From Whalleya microplaca (lineage: Eukaryota > Ascomycota > Sordariomycetes > Xylariales > Xylariaceae), in contig MU385779.1 in NCBI GenBank assembly GCA_022497155.1, forward strand, positions 151,496 to 215,495: a DNA stretch of 64,000 nt, written 5' to 3'. The position numbers and the translations under genes are program-made. Under the pieces are notes generated by a model that saw nothing but the letters and a program-made list of their open reading frames with translations, did no database searches and was not told where the DNA came from. Below are positions 10,016 through 21,300 of this stretch, one piece after another (the first letter of the stretch is position 1; each line of letters opens with the position of its first letter).

Positions 10016-11149
10016 TTATACTGCAAGGGCCTTCCCACCTTTGCTCTGCGCGGCCGGCCCCTCCCTCGACAACGCCATCAACTTTTTCACCTCCCACTCC
10101 CAGGCCGTCAAGTTGCTGTCCTCCGTGTCCTCGGCCTCTCCGCCTACCATGCTCCTCATACTTGCGTTGCGTTCCGGTCGGACGAGGAGCGCTAGGCTAT
10201 ACCGGTTGACGTATCGCTGTTGCCCCGGTGCATACCTGATGCGGTGTACGTTGCTACGTAATATCCCGCTGGTCCACTGTACCATCGCGTCGCCGAGGTT
10301 AACGATCAGGCAACCCGGCTGCGGACGAACCCAGCGCCATGCGCTTTCATCCGATGGGGATCCGCCGGGGGCCAGGACCTGCAGGCCACCAAGGACATTC
10401 GCCAGGAGCGTGATAGTGCCGAAGTCGGTGTGATGGATCATGCTAGTCTGGAGGTCATCCTCTGGTTCGGTAAATGCGAACGCCTTGATGACTCTGATGA
10501 CAGTTCCGGAGGGCTTATCCGGCGGCTGCATAGATGTGAAGGAGTCCGGCGGTAGGGAGAGCTGGGATGCCAGGGTGGAACTGATCATGGCTACTATGTC
10601 TTGGCCGTGGTTGAGGAACGACTTTAAGAGCGAGAGGTTGCCTCGTACGAGATCTGGTAGCGGCTGGAGCGGAGTATTTCCCATAAGGGCGTCCTGGCCT
10701 ATGTTAAACCATTCAAAGCGGTCTGGCCCACCCGTCTCAGTTTTGGCAGAGCCACGAGGCTTAAAGCTGGCCAAAGAGTGAGAAGGAGGAGAAGCTCTGA
10801 ATAGGCAGAAGAGAGGGATAAGGAGAGAGAAATATAGATATAATGGCACTTACCCTAAAAAGCTTCTTGGGATGTCATGCAGATACTGCTGCTTAATGTC
10901 GTCGGACATGTTCATCATATTCTTACCCACATCGAATAGCTGGTCAACTTCATCCATCATGATCTCACCTAGCTGATCCCCACGCAGGTCAAGCAGAAAA
11001 AAGCCGAGCTCTTGGCATGCGTCCAGCACACGCTGAGCAGTATCTATATCGCCCGAACGCAAGTTTGCCAGCGAAATGGTGGACATAGGCATTACGGGTA
11101 CATCGTCGGGAAAGGTGGGAAGGTCTCTAAAGAGCTTCTCGGAAGCCAT
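10016..11149 (-). CDS. 2-oxoglutarate/Fe(II)-dependent oxygenase (isopenicillin-N-synthase-like fold)
   Basis: Two exons, 10854-11149 and 10016-10766, separated by an 87-bp intron (donor GTAAGT, acceptor CCAG), give 348 aa starting MASEKLFRDLPTF. An upstream in-frame ATG at 11368 exists but adds sequence unlike the family. Residues about 20-110 form the DIOX_N domain. The catalytic core has HTDFGTITLL (H-x-D metal ligands), VHRIRYAP (third ligand His) and RYSLALLVRP, whose Arg-x-Ser binds 2-oxoglutarate. Such enzymes hydroxylate or desaturate small molecules, often in secondary metabolism. A P450 lies 2 kb away, but no backbone synthase is seen. The substrate is unknown. Confidence 0.9.
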
Positions 11150-11840
11150 AGTGGTGATTATCAGAGGGGCTTGTACAATCCTCTGTTGCTGAGATGATAC
11201 AGTCTGGAGCCTTTTCACATCGAAGGGGGGCGCGCTGCCAGGAAATGTCTCTGTAATTTCGGTCAAGATAGGTAACAGAACTCTACTTTTGTAACGAGTA
11301 AATGTAGTTATGTTTTCACGGCATAGAAAGAGTAATGCCGGAGTCGAAAGGATCAACGGCACCAACATATTACCTAGTCAATGGTAGCAGACAGGAATGG
11401 ATCTCGGCAACTGTGCGGTGGCACAGCCACCATCTGTGCCGCAAGCGGCCGCAAGCTGACTTTGATAATAAGACGCCAGGCCTACAACTGATGCCTCTTA
11501 GTCAACATGAACCTGAATATGGCTTTAAGCATGAAGTTGTAAAAAAAAAATTTTTTTTTTGATAGATCCTGCAGCCTCTAAACTCATGACTTACTTCAAC
11601 AATGACGAGAATAACATACATGCTCAAGTTGATGAACCACAACTGTTTCCAAATAAGAATTTGCACAGGGCTGCCCTCAAATCATTGAAATCAAGCATTG
11701 GCAACCAACAAATTTTGGCCTAATGTAATGGGTTGTCACATTCAATACGGCACTGTGGCGCAATAAGCCAAGTTACAAGCATCCTAGCTCATCTATTGCT
11801 TTCCAGTGATCCATGATCCATGATAAGTACATCTACGCAT
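11150..11840. other. Intergenic region with an A-run/T-run palindrome
   Basis: About 690 bp upstream of the oxygenase and downstream of the next minus-strand gene. It contains a homopolymer palindrome, about ten A followed by eleven T, at roughly 11540-11561. No gene is seen. Confidence 0.5.
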
Positions 11841-12696
11841 CTAGGAAATTGCCGGCGTCTCGTTCTTTAGCGATAGCACCTTTTCTCTCAGTAGGGAACG
11901 ACTTTTCGGGCACCAAGGCCTTATACCATAGTCCTCGAGGTATTCGGCATCTTCGTCAAGATTCTTTAGGTCCTCAGCAATGTCCCATGAATGGCCAGAG
12001 TTCAGACGGCGTTCAATGAGACTCATAAGAAGTTCATCGGCCGGCTTGTCAGAGGGCCGGTCGCCAAAACCACAGCTATGGGAATCATCACCCAGACCAG
12101 CATAGGAAGACTCTGTCAATTTGATAATAAGCTCATAAGCGAGTTTCAGACTGTCCGGCTGCCCCATGTTGGCTAGCTGATCAATTTCGTGGATTAGAGG
12201 AACCATCGCTCCGCTAATATCGTCAGAAGTAACGCCGCTTCTTTCCGCGTTACAAACTTTCTCTGCCAACCTGCGATGGGCCTTTGCGATTCTGCTTGAA
12301 ATCGTCTCAGCTATCGCTTTAACGTTTTTGGGACGAGCATCAAGTAGTGTCCTGATAGAGGCGGGAGCGTCTCCAATTTCATAGGTTAGTGAAATCTTCA
12401 CAAACTCTACTCCTTCGTTACCTAGGTATTGTTCACTCACTGGATACAAGGTCTGAACGTTCTATAAACTCTAGGACCATCGCTAATTGCTGCTTGAGCA
12501 GATCATTTTGTTGTAGCACACCCTCTATCGTTTGAGGAGGATCAGAGTTCTCGATGGGTTGAGTTGGTTGAAGGGCACTATTCGATGGTGGTGGAGATCC
12601 ATGGTTAAGAGGTCGTTGTACCTTTCGAGGAGGCCCACTCGCGTAGTCGTCTACCAATCCAGGCTCTGTTGGGTTCGAGCGCTTATAAGAGTCCAT
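11841..12696 (-). CDS. Hypothetical protein, two exons
   Basis: Exon 1 (12696-12441) starts MDSYKRSNPTEPG, is Pro/Ser-rich and ends with an amphipathic segment (NDLLKQQLAMVLEFIERSD). Exon 2 (12370-11841) is largely helical, with RTLLDARPKNVKAIAETI and a C-terminal acidic LNLDEDAEYLEDYG-like part. The join uses a 70-bp phase-1 intron with donor GTGAGT, a good branch site CACTAAC and acceptor GGAG about 17 nt further. It gives 261 aa. I do not recognise the family. The gene model is inference: the donor and branch point are convincing, while the GAG acceptor is less usual. Without the intron the first frame would stop 16 nt later. Confidence 0.55.
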
Positions 12697-13412
12697 ACTT
12701 ATAAAAAAGCGTAACAATACTTCTTCAGTAGTCTCGCGGTGAGGAGCCTAGGATATTTGCCATTTAAGATTCTGGAAGAGAGAAAAATAGGAAAATAAAA
12801 CACAAACCTTGTGACCTTAGTGGCTAGTGATCCGGTGGCTTGTTAACACCCCGTATTTGTTTCTATATATAGATCGTCCTTTAGACTAGTATTTTCAACT
12901 AATATGTAAAGGTCGCTTACGATCTTTCTTATATTGAATTTAAGCGTGGTTTGGATCTAGTGTACCGTGCGATTCAAAATTACATCCATGGGTGAAGACC
13001 AGGGATCTTGTATGTAGGTATCTGGAGAACTTTGAGCATTACAGAGGCTTCGGCTCCTACAAAATCTCGAAATAGTTACCAACCAAGGCTTATCAAGGGC
13101 AATGGATTTAGGATTGATGGGAGTACCTGACTAAACAATGCATTTCAATTGGTTGATTATCTGACTTGACTTAACTTGATGCATTTGTAGTCAATGATGA
13201 CCATGCTTACCTCCCTATCTCCCCGCCATTTCAGCTCGGCTTGGCATCAACTACCTCTATAAGCATCACTAACTTTATTGAGATACGACTGAATCCCCCC
13301 ACTACGGGGGCTCCATATGGCCATCACCTATGCATAGACATATATGAGGAGCTTCGCCTCTCTTCAACTTTACCTTTCACTTAATGAGCCGTTGTACTCG
13401 TTATCTAGTTCC
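12697..13412. other. Divergent promoter region of hypothetical gene and P450
   Basis: About 700 bp between divergent starts. Its right end (about 13305-13440) resembles sequence near 38370-38530; see findings. The P450 frame has an alternative ATG at 13344 inside this interval. No other feature is seen. Confidence 0.45.
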
Positions 13413-15162
13413 ATGGGTACTATCAAGCTTACCACGATGCCTTCCAACCTCTTGACAACAAACGTGACTTGGAGCTCTGCGATCAATGCTAACTCAATTT
13501 CGAGCCTGACAACTGCTCATTCTGTATTGGCCGTTGTGCTTGGTAGCATCATAGCGACTTACGTGTTTTTTGGAGCCCTGCTACGTCTCACACAAGATGC
13601 AAAGGAACCAGCATTGGTGTCCACTTCAATTCCCTTCCTTAGTCCCATACTTGGGATGGCACGGTGGAACATGGGGTTCTACCTTCACATGAGGTATGAT
13701 AACCAAGATGCTTTTGAACCTTGACATGAGACTCACATGATTTTATCAGGGACAAGTACCCTAGCCTACCAATATACACGCTACGACTTCCAGGAGTCCG
13801 TCTCTATATAGTCAATTCTACCAATCTCATTCCAGTAATTCAACGACAATGGCGCACTCTCCTATTTCCACCAGTCACCGTCAGGGCGTCCGAAGCTGCC
13901 ATGGGAGGTAGTAAAGAGGCCATTGATATCATGTGTCAAGATATGGTAACCGAGAAAGGCTTCCTGCCTGGTCTCATAAAGGTCGTACATCCTAGTTTGG
14001 CAGCCGGTCCTACCCTCCACGAGCTAAACGGAAAGGCCGTCGAAGCAATAACACGTTCCTTTGACAAGCTGGTTTCAAGCGGCGTGACAAAGGTCAAGAT
14101 GTTCGATTGGGTTCGCCGGGAGCTCTTACTCGCCACTACCAATGGTGTGTATGGAACTTATAACCCTTTACGTGACCCCCAGAACAGAGAGGCTTGGCAG
14201 TAAACATCCCGACCTTCTTTCTTACCTTCGGCGTAACTGATCATAATAGTAAATTTCACCCAACAATCATGTTTCTAATGCTCGACCTCCTACCACATTG
14301 GGTTTTCAGATCGGGTATCCAGGGACGCGAGCATCTGGCCAACTCCTTCGCTCAATATCAGTCCGAAGGAAAATTCAACACAGGGTCGACGTTTATACAA
14401 CGCTGGCAAAAGCATTTCACCAGCCGGGGCATTCCCGAGCGAGATATTGGCAGATTTCACGTAGGTGGCATGTTTGCTCTTGTTGCTAACACTATTCCTA
14501 CTGCCTTCTGGGCCATCTACCGTATTCTGTCCGACCCTTCCGTCCTTGAGGATTGTCGGGAGGAAGTATCCCATGCTGTTGAAGAGAACAACGGTGTCTG
14601 CACCATAAACTCTAAGTACATCAAAAACTCATGTCCCACTTTAATCTCTACCTTTCAAGAAGTTTTACGCTTCCACGGTATGGGAAACTCAGTGCGAGTT
14701 GCTGCTGAAGATCATATACTTGATGGAAAATACCTCATTAAAAAGGGGGGTATGATCATGATTCCTAGCAGAGTCCAGCACCGGATCCGGGACGTTTGGG
14801 GTCCCGACGTTGACGTCTTTAAACATCGACGTTTCATAAGAAAACCCGGTGTTGAGCGTCCAAATCCCGTGGCCTTCCGTGGATTTGGAGGCGGCACGAC
14901 GCTCTGTCCAGGTCGACACTTCGCCACCAACGAAATCTTGCTCTTCGCTGCTATGCTGCTGCTGCGGTTTGATGTCTACCCTGTCGGTGGGCGCTGGATC
15001 ACCCCGACAGTAGAGAATTCGTCTCAGGCAGAAGCTATGGAGCAGCCGGACAATGACCTGGATATCGAACTTCACCCACGTCCTGGGGCTGATAAGATCT
15101 GGCGCGTCTCGTTTGGCAGCAACGAAGAGGCGGCTCTGGTTGCTGAGGACATCCAACAGTAA
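13413..15162 (+). CDS. Cytochrome P450 monooxygenase (CYP7/CYP8-like group)
   Basis: Three exons, 13413-13693, 13750-14199 and 14250-15162, with 56- and 50-bp introns (GTATGA..TCAG and GTAAAC..ATAG), give 547 aa. An ATG at 13344 would add 23 residues. A membrane anchor (SVLAVVLGSIIATYVFFGALL) opens the protein. The joined exons restore the blocks HMRDKYPSLPIYTLRLPG and NREAWHKFHPTIMF. The K-helix ExxR is FQEVLRF and the heme loop is FGGGTTLCPGRHFA. The CPGRHFA form is typical of the CYP7/CYP8-like fungal P450s. It is an ER-bound heme oxygenase needing a CPR partner and is apparently intact. The substrate is unknown. It is unrelated in heme loop to the broken P450 at 3.6-4.4 kb. Confidence 0.92.
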
Positions 15163-15722
15163 TTAATCGAAGTCACCTGAAATATTGCTGTCGCATTTAT
15201 GATATGGTTCTAATATTTTCAAAAGCCCTACTTATACGTGACTTTCAGCGATAAACTGAACAGACGCTGGAACATGGCCAACGATCTTGTAGAAGAGAAG
15301 ATATTATACGAAGACTAGACGTGAGAATTACTTTACGTATATTGAAATGCCAAAGCATTCTGCTGGGTTGAAACTTGTCATTTTATTCTCCATGGAGAAA
15401 ACTGAGATCATTTCGAGGCGTATGATGTATATCTATTGAGTAAGGAATGTTATAGACCGAAAGCTAATTCGCTAGGAGCTCGAAATCTTTGATGTAGGTT
15501 ATCGGTTAATAATATCTATAAATGCAAATAATATGAATTAGATGTAAGTCTTTGATGCAACACTATGGCGAAATCCTTGAGAAGTGCAGAGGGCTAATAG
15601 TGAAGAATACATTAAATGGCTAATCGTAATGTTCGTGCGATGTACCATGGAGCGTGAGTTGTTATGTTTGATGAGATACCTAGATTGCCTTTCCCTTATT
15701 GATTTGAAATAAAAACAATAAC

Positions 15723-15814
<92 letters not shown>

Positions 15815-16231
15815 ACTTCGCGTATGGACGATCAAGGTGTGCATGTGGCTAAAAGATGTACGCCTGCAGAATGACAGGAAGTCTAAAGTATCACGATGCT
15901 TGGAATAATGGTCTGTACGGTAATGAAACATGTCTGCAGAGACGAAATATCATCATGAATTTTCGAGTGTCCAAAGGTCTCACACTGTTGCATTCCATAT
16001 GCTGTATCTATCGTTTCAATGTTAAAGAATTTGGATTCTTGCTAAGTTATAAAATCTACTATGAATCGATCACATATCGACCAAAGCATAATATGGCATC
16101 GCATTTCAAATTTAGAGTTGAGCCATCTATATCCATACAGTTCTTATCTCACTCCAAATAGGGGAGGCTGTTCGGCGTAGACTCTCCAGTCATGATCGTC
16201 CGCCTCCATGAAAAGCAGGCCAAAGCCATGA
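15163..16231. other. Intergenic region with a long TG microsatellite
   Basis: About 1.07 kb between the convergent P450 and MDM12 genes. Apart from the dinucleotide repeat it is AT-rich and shows no convincing gene. A 101-codon plus-strand frame at 15856-16161 has no coding character that I can recognise. Confidence 0.5.
15728..15812. repeat. (TG)n microsatellite, 85 bp
   Basis: Uninterrupted alternating T and G for about 42 units, preceded by a short ACATATA stretch. Alternating purine-pyrimidine tracts can adopt Z-DNA and are highly length-variable, so the exact repeat count may be uncertain. Confidence 0.98.
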
Positions 16232-17680
16232 TTAAACCAAGAAGGTCCAAAAACTCGGATAGACGAACTCCTCCTCGAAGATCCTCCTGACCTGCTCCAG
16301 GACGAACTTCTCGACCTTCCCCACGTTCTTCAAGCTCTGCTTCACGCCCTCCCTCTGCCCAATCTCGCTCTCGACCCTGATCTCCTGCAACAACCCGCCC
16401 AGCCTGCCCGCCCGATGCGACCGCGACGACGCACTACCCCCCGCAGCCGCGCCAGCCTCCGCACCGCCGCCTTCCTCCTCATCGTCCTTGCCCACGGCCG
16501 CGAGCGCGTCCTCGGGGCTCAGGAAGCAGAAGTGCACGCGCCGGCGGATGTAGGCGACGACGCCGACGCCGTCGAAGGTGAGCCCCGTGATGTTGAGCTT
16601 GACGGGGATGCCCACGAAGCTCGGCATCGGGTAGTCGAGCAGGATCTCCGCCGTCAGCATCAGCTTGACGTCGCCCGCGTACCGGATCCGGAACACCGCC
16701 TGCAGGTCGTCGGGCCGCGGCTCGCGGTACTTGCGCGGCGAGTCCTCCTCCTCCTCGGCGCCTTCCCCCCCTTCGCCGCTTGTGGCGTGCCCGTACTCGT
16801 CGACCACGGCCGAGCCCGAGCCGGAGAGAGGGAAGGTGCCGACGCCGCCGACGCCGCTGGTCTTGTCGCGCGTAGGCGGTCGTGATGGGTCTGTTGATGT
16901 TGGCGCGAGCGTTGATACGCTGTGTTTTTCGCGCAGCAGAGGCGGCGCCAGCGAGCCCGCCGCCGACGGCTCGCCCATGGACATCGAGCTGTTCCTGCTG
17001 TGTTCGTGGCCAGGTCCGTTGTGGGTAGGTGAGTACAGTTCCGCAGGCGGCGACTGCGGACTGCCCATGTCGAGCCAGCCGTTCAGGTGCTGAGCTCCCG
17101 CGACGGCGGCCAGTGGCGTCTGTGTGCCAGACCAGCCGTTCGCGAGTTTGGATTGGAAGTAGTGTATATTCGACGTGCCGCCAGGGATCCCAGGGGTCGG
17201 CACCCCGAGGCCCAGGAACGGATTCCCCATATCCGGGGTCCCGTGTCCGCTGCGCAGTCCGGCGACGTGGATGTGCGGCGGGAAAGGGCCTTCGAGGGCT
17301 GGTGTGCCTGTCCCGCTTCGACTGGCACCTCTCCCCTCGAGCCTCCTGATCTGGTCGGCTCGTCTTCTGTACTCGGCAGCTCTGATGGAATCCGGGATGT
17401 ACTCCGGACCACCCTCGTTCCCACCCTCCTCTTCCTCCTCGTCATCATCTTCTGCATCCGGGTTCTCTTCATAGAAGTCCGGCAGCGGGTCGCAGAGATC
17501 CTTGAGCACGACGTTTGGAGGGATATTGCCAAACTGGAAGTCGTGGACGGTGACGGACTTGATGAAGCGCGGTAGAGGCACTGACTGGAACTTGGTGTGG
17601 ATGAAGTCGCGGATTTGTGCGGCTAGTGCCTCGCCGTCCGGGCCCCCAGTCAGCGTCTCCCAGTTCAGGTCTATGGACAT
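16232..17680 (-). CDS. MDM12: Mdm12, ERMES complex subunit
   Basis: Single exon, 482 aa. It opens [20 protein letters not shown], diagnostic of Mdm12, and ends [32 protein letters not shown] text typical of the family C-terminus. The SMP lipid-transfer domain is split by low-complexity insertions: an acidic run near residues 77-90, a Ser/Pro/Gly-rich linker at about 130-300 and another acidic/Ala-Gly segment near 400-430. The [32 protein letters not shown] block is the conserved core. Mdm12 bridges Mmm1 in the ER and Mdm34 in the mitochondrial outer membrane, moving phospholipids and supporting mitochondrial shape and beta-barrel assembly. The length is within the usual range for filamentous fungi. 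Confidence 0.97.
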   Translation of the reverse strand: MSIDLNWETLTGGPDGEALAAQIRDFIHTKFQSVPLPRFIKSVTVHDFQFGNIPPNVVLKDLCDPLPDFYEENPDAEDDDEEEEEGGNEGGPEYIPDSIRAAEYRRRADQIRRLEGRGASRSGTGTPALEGPFPPHIHVAGLRSGHGTPDMGNPFLGLGVPTPGIPGGTSNIHYFQSKLANGWSGTQTPLAAVAGAQHLNGWLDMGSPQSPPAELYSPTHNGPGHEHSRNSSMSMGEPSAAGSLAPPLLREKHSVSTLAPTSTDPSRPPTRDKTSGVGGVGTFPLSGSGSAVVDEYGHATSGEGGEGAEEEEDSPRKYREPRPDDLQAVFRIRYAGDVKLMLTAEILLDYPMPSFVGIPVKLNITGLTFDGVGVVAYIRRRVHFCFLSPEDALAAVGKDDEEEGGGAEAGAAAGGSASSRSHRAGRLGGLLQEIRVESEIGQREGVKQSLKNVGKVEKFVLEQVRRIFEEEFVYPSFWTFLV

Positions 17681-18367
17681 GGCGGTGACCGGCTACCACT
17701 GCACATGAACATATGATTATTTCGTTCTCTTATGCTCTTCTATATTTGATAAGAAGTCAACGAAATATTTTCATTTGCAGTCTAGATGCATCCTCTGCGT
17801 GCTCGTCTTGCTCTCATGATTTGGGATGTGAATGAACAAGTTATTGGTCATGCTTCAAGATTGAGTTGTCCAGCCTAATGAGTTTTAGCGGGGCTTCTAG
17901 TGATTGTCAGTACGACTTGCCACCACATCAGGTACTGAATCGCGCACCACCAGAAATCATGTCTTCAGATCTCAGCAATTAACTCCGTGATCTACTTATA
18001 CGCACACACATATATGCTTACTGTATAGAATAAACACGTTCATTTTTGTCAATACGCACAGCTCAATCTTTACAGTTTGCAAGATAAATCATGCAGGAAT
18101 ATAAACATGAATTTGATTACATGGACCACTAATAATAAGGGGGGGTATCAAATCCGACCGCCATTCCATATGCCTGATGCTCATAATGCATTCTTTTACT
18201 CGTTCCATCTCATTCAAATCGTGACAGTACATACAATGCCTTGTATGCATCGGGATGTCTCGTGAGGTTATCCCGAGTGTAATAGAACCCGGATTTTTTT
18301 CATACTCGTCGTACACAAACGTGAACTGCTTATGCATATGCTTGTGCGTCCATGATAAACGCAATGC
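17681..18367. other. Intergenic, nothing recognised
   Basis: Region upstream of MDM12 and downstream of FAB1 (both on the minus strand). Only short random frames are seen. It presumably contains the MDM12 promoter and FAB1 3' UTR. Confidence 0.5.
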
Positions 18368-21300
18368 TTAGAAACCAACGCCAGCAACTGCTACTTCGTC
18401 GCCTGCCTTGTTGTAATTCGACTGTGGCCTTGATGCCATCAATGTCGTATTGAATTGATGCCAGCAGTCCGGGGCTTGAAGAATGTACCTTCGAAACGTC
18501 AGTAAAAAGGTCTTTCCAATATGATCACGAGTACAACATACCTTGCCATAGCCTCCCGGAATCGCGACTTGTACTCCTTTGGACTTGTCACGGTAGGTCG
18601 GTTGCGCCCGCCACCTGCGAAGCCCCGGTCCTTGATCCAGCTCTCGAGTTTCTTGTCCCAGGTGTAGGTGCGGATGCAATCAATGATACCAACGACCAGT
18701 TCTTTCTTGACCTCGTCGACTGCGATCATAAGGGAGTAATCCATGACATTTTGGCGCGCTAAGAAGAGCGTGTCATTCCACACCGACACTCGGAGAAGTT
18801 TCTTCGAGTGCTCTCGCGCGAAAAGCGGTGACTCATAAATGTACTCGACCATGTTCTCATCGAGCAGAACTTCATTTTGTTCGCCAGTCGACTGGATTTT
18901 CCGGTTCCTCATCGAACCCTTCAGGTCAAATATTCTCGTAAGGGACCGGTCGTAGAACAGATTCTCCATAAGCAGTAGATCGAGCTTAATCTCGGTGTTG
19001 GTGACCGGATTCTTGATGACCACCTGGAAGAAGCCTAGCATCTTCGCAATGACTGTCGGCAATTCATGAAATAGCGCCTCGCCCATTATGCTAAAGTATC
19101 CAGGCGCGAATTTCAAAAACGCGGCAGTTTCGATAGGTGACAACGACTAGATCTTAATGTTAGCTCTAGGTCGCAACCTGAGGGGCGGGGATAGCGGAAC
19201 TTACCTTCATCACTAGACGGTCATCCTGTGTCTTCAGAAAGACCGATTTTGTTTTTCCGCCCTTAGAATCCCATTTAAGGCACCGAGAGAGCGACTCTAC
19301 AATGCGGTGCGCTATACCGCACTTGCGTCGCAAAGCATCGAATTGTTCTGCGTAGAATATCTTGACGAGCATCTTGGCTGTCCCCTCAGTGAATTGGTAC
19401 TTGAAATGACTGCTTTTAGAGTGAGTGAGACTCCTCTCTAACAGGTGCTCGCTGATTATTCCGCCATTATCTGAGTACATCTCAGACTCGGTGTCTGAAC
19501 CAGCGTTGTCTTCAATATCAGAGGAAGGTCCTGCGGTCTCGTCGGGCTCGGGCTTCTGGCGATGGAAGTGTTGAGCCTTTTCCAGGTAGTCCTCGGAACT
19601 AAGAGCAAAGGCAATGAGAGAGCTCGGCTCATCCTCTCGGACTATGATGTCCGAGTCGATGAATATGTGATCTGTACCATTGAGAGGATAGTCTAATGGT
19701 GGCCATTGGCTTGCAGACCGTTCGTTCCAGAAGTTGGCGAGCACTTTCATGAAATTGTTCTTGTCCTGTTTGGGAAGCTCCATTGGAATTTCAGTGCTGG
19801 AGTCAAATGATTCGGCAATTTCCTCTAGAGTACTGCCATCAATCAAAGAATGTTCCGTCTCGCTGTCCCCACGTTCATCATCTGTAGCGCCTAGACTGGC
19901 ATTGTGAGCTTGGTCATCAGTCTCAACTTCGGTGGCCGTTTCATCGGCACGATGAGGAACATCTGTTGGAGAATCCGGGACTTGAGATTGCTCCTGGGTG
20001 GCCTGGCTTGCCGTGAAGGTTGCTTCAGCCCCTGTTGCAACGTCAGACTTTGGATCAGCTGGCACTGTCCCAATATCTTGGTCCTCTTCGATTGGTCCTA
20101 GCTCCTCCACGGCCTGGTCCACGTTTTCATAGACTTCAACTATAGCCTTGGTCGTAGAATGCTGGAGGAATGGTCGAGAGTGTGACATCTTGGCTGCCCG
20201 CTTTTTCCGATCTTTCTCGCGTTCTTTCTCGAACTCTCGACTGAGCTGCTCGAAATGCTTGCGGATAGTAGACACCCTCGAGTCCTTTTTGCCCACGAAG
20301 CGGGGGATGGACGACTGATTGCCTTTTCGATGAGGCCTAAGACTATTGAACAACTTCTTCTCTCCTTTGACGGCTTCAGCTGTCGAGGCCTTGCGAAGCT
20401 CGTTGCCAGGCGGACTCTCAATCGAACCCGCCCTATCCTTATCCTTGCTCATCCCGAACACCTTCTTTGTTACAGCCTGTTGCGTGCGAGGCAAGGTGGG
20501 TAGACTATCTACTGGCTGTGATAGTGCACGAACCATTGGAGGAGACACGTTCAATCCTACCCTACGGGATGAACCGCGCTCTGAGATCACCTTGGGTGGT
20601 CCTGGGATGATTTTGGGCTCGCTCTCTGCTGTAGTAGCCGTGTTGACATTTTCAAGGGTTAACGATCGCTGCCGACGGCGAAGCTGTTCAATTTCCTCCG
20701 TCACTGATAATGGAGACGTCGTAGGGACTGGCGAACTTGGCAAGGGAGTAGGAGAAGTCGGCGGGGCTAGATCATTGTTCTCTGGCACCGGTATCTGCGC
20801 GTTCTTGGGGCTTTGGTCTGGCTGGCTTGGGGCCAATGCATTAGATACGGGGGATTTCGGCGTCGTCGCTAGATCTAATGGTTCAACTCTGTCTAGAGTC
20901 GCATCAGCGGCGGAGGCAAGAGTTGTCTCCTGAGGCGGTACATCGAGAGGAGCTGTCTCTTCATTCGCTTCTGGTTGAGAATGATCAGAACTGGGCTGGG
21001 ACTCCGATTTGGAATCCCCGTCCGGGATACTTGTCTGAGTAGTTTTCTCGCTAACGTCTGTCGTCTCAGTCAATGCCTCATTGCTAGAAAGGGATTCCTT
21101 CGATTCGTCTGTGAACATCTTTCGCAATTGGATCATGGTCAATCTCCGGATATCCTTGTCGGAAGGTAGAAAATCAGCCTCAAACTTGGCGAATGCAGCA
21201 TCCCATTCCGCCACCTTAACGAGCATTTCTCGAAGGGCGACGTTGAGTGGAATTACCTCATAGTATTTCGAATTCATATACTGTTCCTGGAGTTTTCGGA

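Noticed and set aside
11530..11565. A-run/T-run palindrome as a possible terminator or transposon tail
   Set aside because: It is a single isolated homopolymer palindrome with no element structure around it. More likely slippage.
15856..16161. 101-codon plus-strand frame downstream of the P450
   Set aside because: AT-rich, no motif and in a convergent 3' region. Probably chance.
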